Assembly (NCBI GenBank): GCA_022226935.1
Contig: CP092081.1
Coordinates: 1,040,734-1,104,733 of the forward strand
Reading direction: 5' to 3'
DNA length: 64,000 nt
DNA from: Nitrospira sp.
Lineage (GTDB): Bacteria > Nitrospirota > Nitrospiria > Nitrospirales > Nitrospiraceae
In this document: positions 60,575-64,000 of the stretch, piece by piece
Layout of the letters: each line of letters opens with the position of its first letter
Position numbering within the stretch: position 1 is the first letter of the stretch
Program-made: the position numbers and the translations under genes
Notes under the pieces: generated by a model
Told to the model about the DNA's origin: nothing
The model's database searches: none
What the model saw: only the letters and a program-made list of their open reading frames with translations

Positions 60575-61277
60575 CCCATCATTCACGAGTTATCAGACGA
60601 TCGGGTTCATGCTCTGCGGGCTTGCGCTCTGCATCCTGCCCGGCTGTTCGAGTTCGTCGACCGCGAAACCCACGAAGACGGAGCTGGCTAAAATGCCGCC
60701 TCCCAAGACGACCGGCTCGTTGTGGCAGGAAGAGAATGGCCGGGCCTATCTCTATGAAGACCTGCGCGCCATGCGTGCCGGCGACATCATCACGATATTG
60801 ATCTCCGAAAAACACAAGGGGTCCAAGAGCGCCGACACCAGCGCGGAAAAGGATTCCACGGTGTCGAACGGGCTCGGCGGCACAGGCATGGGCTATCTCG
60901 GCCTTCCCGGTATCCGGCTCGGCGGAGAAGCCAAGCGGGGATTCGGCATCGACGCCAGCGCCAAAAACAAGTTCGGTGGAAAAGGCGCCACGAATCGCGA
61001 AGACACGTTGACCGGCACCATCTCAGCGATCGTGACCGAAGTGCTGCCCAACGGTGATTTGCGGATCGAAGGCCGGCGCGAAGTCACGGTCAATTCGGAG
61101 CGGCAGATCATGACGATCGCCGGCATCGTCCGCCGTGTCGACGTCAATACCAAGAACACGGTGCAATCAAGCGCCATTGCCGACGCGAAAATCGAATATT
61201 CCGGCCTGGGCGTGGTGGACGATGTGCAGCGGCCGGGTTGGTTCGTCAGGATTCTGGATTGGGTCTATCCGTTTTAA
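60561..61277 (+). CDS. flgH: L-ring lipoprotein FlgH
   Basis: A 238-residue outer-membrane lipoprotein that forms the L ring. The lipobox LCILPGCSSSS (Cys about residue 27) follows a hydrophobic segment. The mature part has GSLWQEENGRAYLYEDLRAMRAGDIITILISE and EVLPNGDLRIEGRREVTVNSERQIMTIAGIVR, FlgH hallmarks. I chose the GTG at 60561 within the end of flgA (14 bases overlap); the longer frame start at 60459 would add a basic extension before the signal. Confirms a Gram-negative envelope. Confidence 0.93.
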   Translation: MSASNPSFTSYQTIGFMLCGLALCILPGCSSSSTAKPTKTELAKMPPPKTTGSLWQEENGRAYLYEDLRAMRAGDIITILISEKHKGSKSADTSAEKDSTVSNGLGGTGMGYLGLPGIRLGGEAKRGFGIDASAKNKFGGKGATNREDTLTGTISAIVTEVLPNGDLRIEGRREVTVNSERQIMTIAGIVRRVDVNTKNTVQSSAIADAKIEYSGLGVVDDVQRPGWFVRILDWVYPF

Positions 61278-61320
61278 TTTCCAAGCGAGCAGGGCGAACA
61301 GGAGCGAGACAGGAGTCATC

Positions 61321-62631
61321 ATGACGAGGCCACGCAAACAACAACGGGCGATGATCATGCAGTGTTTTCGTCTCATGCTGTCGAGCGGGGTCCTCCGGAC
61401 GCCCTCGATGGATCCGGAGCTTCTGGCCCGTCCATGGACACCGCCGCCGCCCAAACCAGCGCCAGTTGCGGAACCCCGCCGGCAGATGAGTCCCTGGCTT
61501 CGCCGCACCGCGGTGGGGATGCTGGCCTTCTTGATGATCTCGTTCTTCAGCGCCTCGCTGGCGCACGCCGTCCGCGTCAAAGACGTCGCAACCATTGAAG
61601 GCGTACGGGAAAACCAATTGATCGGATATGGATTGGTGGTGGGTCTGGATCGTACGGGCGATCAGGTCATCGGCGGCCAGTTCACGATTCAAGCCATGAT
61701 GTCCATGTTGAACAAGATGGGCATTAATCTGGTCATCGATCCGATTCAGTTGCTCACGCGAAATATCGCCTCCGTCATGGTCACGGCCAAACTGCCGCCC
61801 TTTGTCAAACCGGGTATGACGCTTGATGCCGTGGTGTCTTCCATGGCGAACGCCAAGAGCCTCCAAGGCGGAACCTTGCTGTTGACGCCGCTCAAAGCGC
61901 CGAACCAACAAGTGTTTGCGGTCGCGCAAGGGCCCGTGTCCATCGGCGGGTTTTTGGGCGGGACGGGCGGCGCCGGGGGCGCCACGGTCACGAAGAATCA
62001 CCAGGCCGCAGGCGTCGTGCCGGCTGGCGCCATCGTCGAAAAAGAATTGGTCGTGGATATCGACCAATGGGATACCGTGTCGGTGCTCTTGCGGCATCCG
62101 GATTTCACCACTGCCATTCGCACGGCCGAAGCCATCGACGGCACGTTCGGAAAGGGTACCGCGGTTCCGGTCAATGCAGGCCTCGTCAAAACGACGCTGC
62201 CGTCAACCTTCCAGGGGCGGGTCGTGGAGTACATCGCGACGATGGAAGGCCTGGATGTGAGTGTGGATGTGGCGGCCAAGGTGGTGGTGAACGAACGCAC
62301 CGGCACCGTGGTGCTGGGAGAACATGTCCGCCTCTCCACCTGCGCCATTTCGCATGGCAACCTCACCATTTCCGTGAAAAACACGCTCAATGTGTCGCAA
62401 CCGCCGGCTCCGGTGATCGGCTCTACCCAGGGCCAAACGACGGTTACCCCGGATGTGCAGACCGATGTGGCTGAGGAGCAGTCCCGGCTGATTGTCGTCG
62501 ATCAAACCGTCACGCTTGGAGAAGTGGTTCGGGCGCTTAACGCCGTCGGCGTGACACCGCGAGATCTGGTCGCGATTTTGTCGGCCCTCCGTGCGGCCGG
62601 AGCACTTCAAGCCAATCTTGAGATTGTATAG
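61321..62631 (+). CDS. flgI: P-ring protein FlgI with N-terminal extension
   Basis: A 436-residue periplasmic P-ring subunit. The core from VRVKDVATIEGVRENQLIGYGLVVGLDRTGD to the end is canonical. The signal peptide is MSPWLRRTAVGMLAFLMISF...ASLAHA, beginning at an internal ATG (61486). Yet the only good ribosome site (ACAGGAG) is before the ATG at 61321, which adds 55 residues (MTRPRKQQRAMIMQCF... and a Pro-rich patch TPPPPKPAPVAEP) ahead of the signal peptide. Either the extension is translated, which would be unusual, or 61486 is the true start without a clear ribosome site. The gene is otherwise complete. Confidence 0.88.
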   Translation: MTRPRKQQRAMIMQCFRLMLSSGVLRTPSMDPELLARPWTPPPPKPAPVAEPRRQMSPWLRRTAVGMLAFLMISFFSASLAHAVRVKDVATIEGVRENQLIGYGLVVGLDRTGDQVIGGQFTIQAMMSMLNKMGINLVIDPIQLLTRNIASVMVTAKLPPFVKPGMTLDAVVSSMANAKSLQGGTLLLTPLKAPNQQVFAVAQGPVSIGGFLGGTGGAGGATVTKNHQAAGVVPAGAIVEKELVVDIDQWDTVSVLLRHPDFTTAIRTAEAIDGTFGKGTAVPVNAGLVKTTLPSTFQGRVVEYIATMEGLDVSVDVAAKVVVNERTGTVVLGEHVRLSTCAISHGNLTISVKNTLNVSQPPAPVIGSTQGQTTVTPDVQTDVAEEQSRLIVVDQTVTLGEVVRALNAVGVTPRDLVAILSALRAAGALQANLEIV

Positions 62632-62648
62632 GGAAGAGTCAGGTAATT

Positions 62649-62972
62649 ATGGACATTAAGAATCTATTGAGCGGGCAACTCGATCTGGCGCAGATGAATG
62701 CGACTCAACCCGCCGGCCTGGAGCGGGTTCAGGGTCAGGCAGGACAGAAATCCACTGAAGCGATGCATAAAGCCGGGCAGGAATTCGAAGCATACTTTAT
62801 TTCCTATCTAATTGGAAAAATGAGAGAAACTATTCCAAAAGGCCTGTTGGACAGGAAGGCCGAGCAAGTCTGGTACTCCTTTTACGATCAGGAAATTGCC
62901 AAGCTGGCGACACAGGCGGGGGGGATCGGCCTCACGGCCTTTGTGGATGCCTACGTCGAAAAAAACAAATAA
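62649..62972 (+). CDS. flgJ: Rod-binding protein FlgJ, muramidase-less
   Basis: A 107-residue protein with only the FlgJ N-terminal rod-cap domain: KAGQEFEAYFISYLIGKMRETIPKGLL...VWYSFYDQEIAKLATQAGGIGLT. Gammaproteobacterial FlgJ adds a C-terminal peptidoglycan hydrolase domain that is absent here, so the hole for the rod must be made by another enzyme outside the window. It follows flgI by 17 bases. Confidence 0.88.
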   Translation: MDIKNLLSGQLDLAQMNATQPAGLERVQGQAGQKSTEAMHKAGQEFEAYFISYLIGKMRETIPKGLLDRKAEQVWYSFYDQEIAKLATQAGGIGLTAFVDAYVEKNK

Positions 62973-62987
62973 ATCGACCGTTTCTCC

Positions 62988-63015
62988 TAAAGTTCCCGCC
63001 CGATCCCGCCGATAG
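62988..63015 (+). promoter_or_regulatory. Predicted sigma-28 promoter of flgM
   Basis: TAAAGTTC and GCCGATAG are separated by 12 bases, very close to the sigma-28 consensus TAAAGTTT and GCCGATAA (usual spacing 11). It lies 57 bases before the flgM ATG. Confidence 0.65.
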
Positions 63016-63072
63016 AGTACTCGATTAGGGGAAAGTCTACGGAACACCCTGCGAAGGGGAGGAGAAGCAGTC

Positions 63073-63378
63073 ATGGAGATCTCAAACAATGGCCGGGCCG
63101 CAGATCTCGCGAAAATTCTCTTAGGCGTTCAGGAGACCGACCGGACACAGAACAAGAAACACGCATCCCAGACCACGCAGTCGCAAGACCGCGTGCAGAT
63201 TTCGGAGCGGGCCAAGGAACTCCAACGTCTGAGGGCGGCGGCGGAACAGCCGGATCACGAGCGTGACGCCAGAGTCGGCCAGATTCAGCAGTCCGTCGAA
63301 GGGGGCACCTACAACGTCGACGGCAAAAAGGTTGCGGATGCCATCATTCGTAACGTGTTGACGGACGCGGTTCTGTAA
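63073..63378 (+). CDS. flgM: Anti-sigma-28 factor FlgM
   Basis: A 101-residue protein that binds FliA and is exported once the hook is finished. The N-terminal half is disordered and polar; the C-terminal sigma-binding helices are VQISERAKELQRLRAAA and ARVGQIQQSVEGGTYNVDGKKVADAIIRNVL, the FlgM signature. GGGGAGGAGAAG precedes the ATG at 63073. The gene has its own sigma-28-like promoter as well as read-through from flgI-flgJ. Confidence 0.9.
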   Translation: MEISNNGRAADLAKILLGVQETDRTQNKKHASQTTQSQDRVQISERAKELQRLRAAAEQPDHERDARVGQIQQSVEGGTYNVDGKKVADAIIRNVLTDAVL

Positions 63379-63453
63379 CGAGTCGCTTCACCGGCTCGAC
63401 CCTTCGCTCGCTGTCCTCGTAGGCCGGAATGTTACTGTCGAGGAGGAAGCACG

Positions 63454-63897
63454 GTGTCGACCCTCTCGCAACATACTCCCACTGAATCAGACCTGCTCGT
63501 GCGGGGCATGCTCGACAAAATGCTCGCGTTCCAGTCCTTGCTTTTGGAGGAACAGGAGGCGATCCGGTCCTTGTCGTTCGGCCAATTCACTTCCGTCACG
63601 ACGCGAAAAACTCAACTTCTGGATGAGATTCGAGACTTGGAGCAACAGCGGCGTCATCGAACCTCGACCGAACGACCTCAACCGGCGGCGCGTACCTCGA
63701 TGGAAGCCAAATTGCTCACGGCCATCGGCGAGACTGACCGCTTGAATCGATTCAACGCCACACTCATTGGGCAGTCCCTTGAATTCTTGCATGGCGCGCT
63801 CAAGCGCTGGCAACGGTCTCCTGAATCTGCAGCACTCTATTCATCGTCCGGCACCGCGGTGGCGGACGGCGCCGGCCTGGTGAGAGCCAAAGGATAA
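63454..63897 (+). CDS. flgN: Flagellar chaperone FlgN
   Basis: A 147-residue all-helical protein of FlgN type, the export chaperone for the hook-filament junction proteins FlgK and FlgL. A long N-terminal helix pair (VRGMLDKMLAFQSLLLEEQEAIRSLSFGQFTSVTTRKTQLLDEIRDLEQQ) is followed by ETDRLNRFNATLIGQSLEFLHGAL. Sequence conservation is low in this family, and the call rests on helical build and on the position between flgM and flgK. A GTG start follows GAGGAGGAAG. Confidence 0.82.
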   Translation: MSTLSQHTPTESDLLVRGMLDKMLAFQSLLLEEQEAIRSLSFGQFTSVTTRKTQLLDEIRDLEQQRRHRTSTERPQPAARTSMEAKLLTAIGETDRLNRFNATLIGQSLEFLHGALKRWQRSPESAALYSSSGTAVADGAGLVRAKG

Positions 63898-63908
63898 CGA
63901 GTGGTCGT

Positions 63909-64000
63909 ATGTCAGGACTGAACGGATTATTCGGCATGGGTTCCAATGCGCTGGCCAGCTTTCAGCGCGCGATGTCGGTCACCGGGCAAAATATCGCTAA
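63909..64000 (+). CDS. flgK: Hook-filament junction protein FlgK, start only
   Basis: Only the first 30 codons are inside the window. They read MSGLNGLFGMGSNALASFQR and then AMSVTGQNIA, the N-terminal axial helix and signature of FlgK (the family has xALxAAQxAxxVxGxNIAN). It lies 11 bases after flgN. The gene continues past the right edge. Confidence 0.85.
   Translation, partial: MSGLNGLFGMGSNALASFQRAMSVTGQNIA

Noticed and set aside
1-64000. CRISPR arrays, complete insertion sequences, rRNA operons
   Set aside because: No regularly spaced repeats, no transposase genes with terminal repeats and no rRNA sequence were found when reading the window.

Overview
The window is one bacterial chromosomal segment of about 58-60% G+C (judged by eye), densely coded, with a flagellar cluster filling roughly the right half. 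The mixture points to a Gram-negative, lipoprotein-bearing, sigma-54- and sigma-28-using motile bacterium: P- and L-ring genes, Lgt, an AddAB-type nuclease, ClpB, a YtxH protein, GlrK/QseG/GlrR-like and FlrBC-like regulators. My best guess is the phylum Nitrospirota (Nitrospira-like); this is inference from style and gene content, with no rRNA or marker search behind it.

Layout. 1-9.1 kb: phosphoglucomutase (cut by the left edge), two small redox/zinc proteins, an overlapping addB-like/addA-like pair and a TPR lipoprotein. 9.1-19.7 kb: housekeeping and unknown genes (lgt, YtxH, tRNA-Leu, DUF423, a dienelactone-hydrolase homologue without its nucleophile, a Gfo/Idh/MocA oxidoreductase, a lone AsnC-type domain, YifB/ComM). 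19.7-23.4 kb: clpB and a membrane protein. 23.5-27.2 kb: a kinase-lipoprotein-regulator operon built like glrK-qseG-glrR. 27.2-28.6 kb: two PilZ genes, then a decayed tyrosine integrase lying against the 3' end of tRNA-Thr, the scar of an old integration. 28.9-35.3 kb: an orphan NtrC-type regulator, then a secreted TPR protein translationally coupled to a FlrB-like kinase and a FlrC-like sigma-54 activator.

35.5-64 kb: the flagellar genes in order flgB flgC fliE fliF fliG [REC-fliH] fliI fliJ motE fliK flgD flgE / fliL fliM fliN fliO fliP fliQ fliR flhB flhA flhF flhG fliA / GGDEF protein / flgF flgG flgA flgH flgI flgJ / flgM flgN flgK (cut by the right edge). They encode the rod, MS ring, switch, export gate and ATPase complex, hook, P and L rings, placement GTPases and the sigma-28/anti-sigma-28 pair. 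No motA/motB, filament or chemotaxis genes are in the window.

Regulation can be read in part. Matches to the sigma-54 pattern GG-N10-GC lie before the TPR-flrBC operon, flgB, fliL and flgF (and, less well, fliK), fitting the FlrBC-type system encoded just upstream. Sigma-28-like boxes lie before flgM and before the degenerate GGDEF gene.

The most striking item is the gene at the fliH position. It encodes a complete response-regulator receiver domain fused to the FliH C-terminal half, suggesting phosphorelay control of the flagellar export ATPase. Second is the sigma-28-linked membrane GGDEF protein, which has lost its active-site motif but keeps an RxxD c-di-GMP-binding motif.
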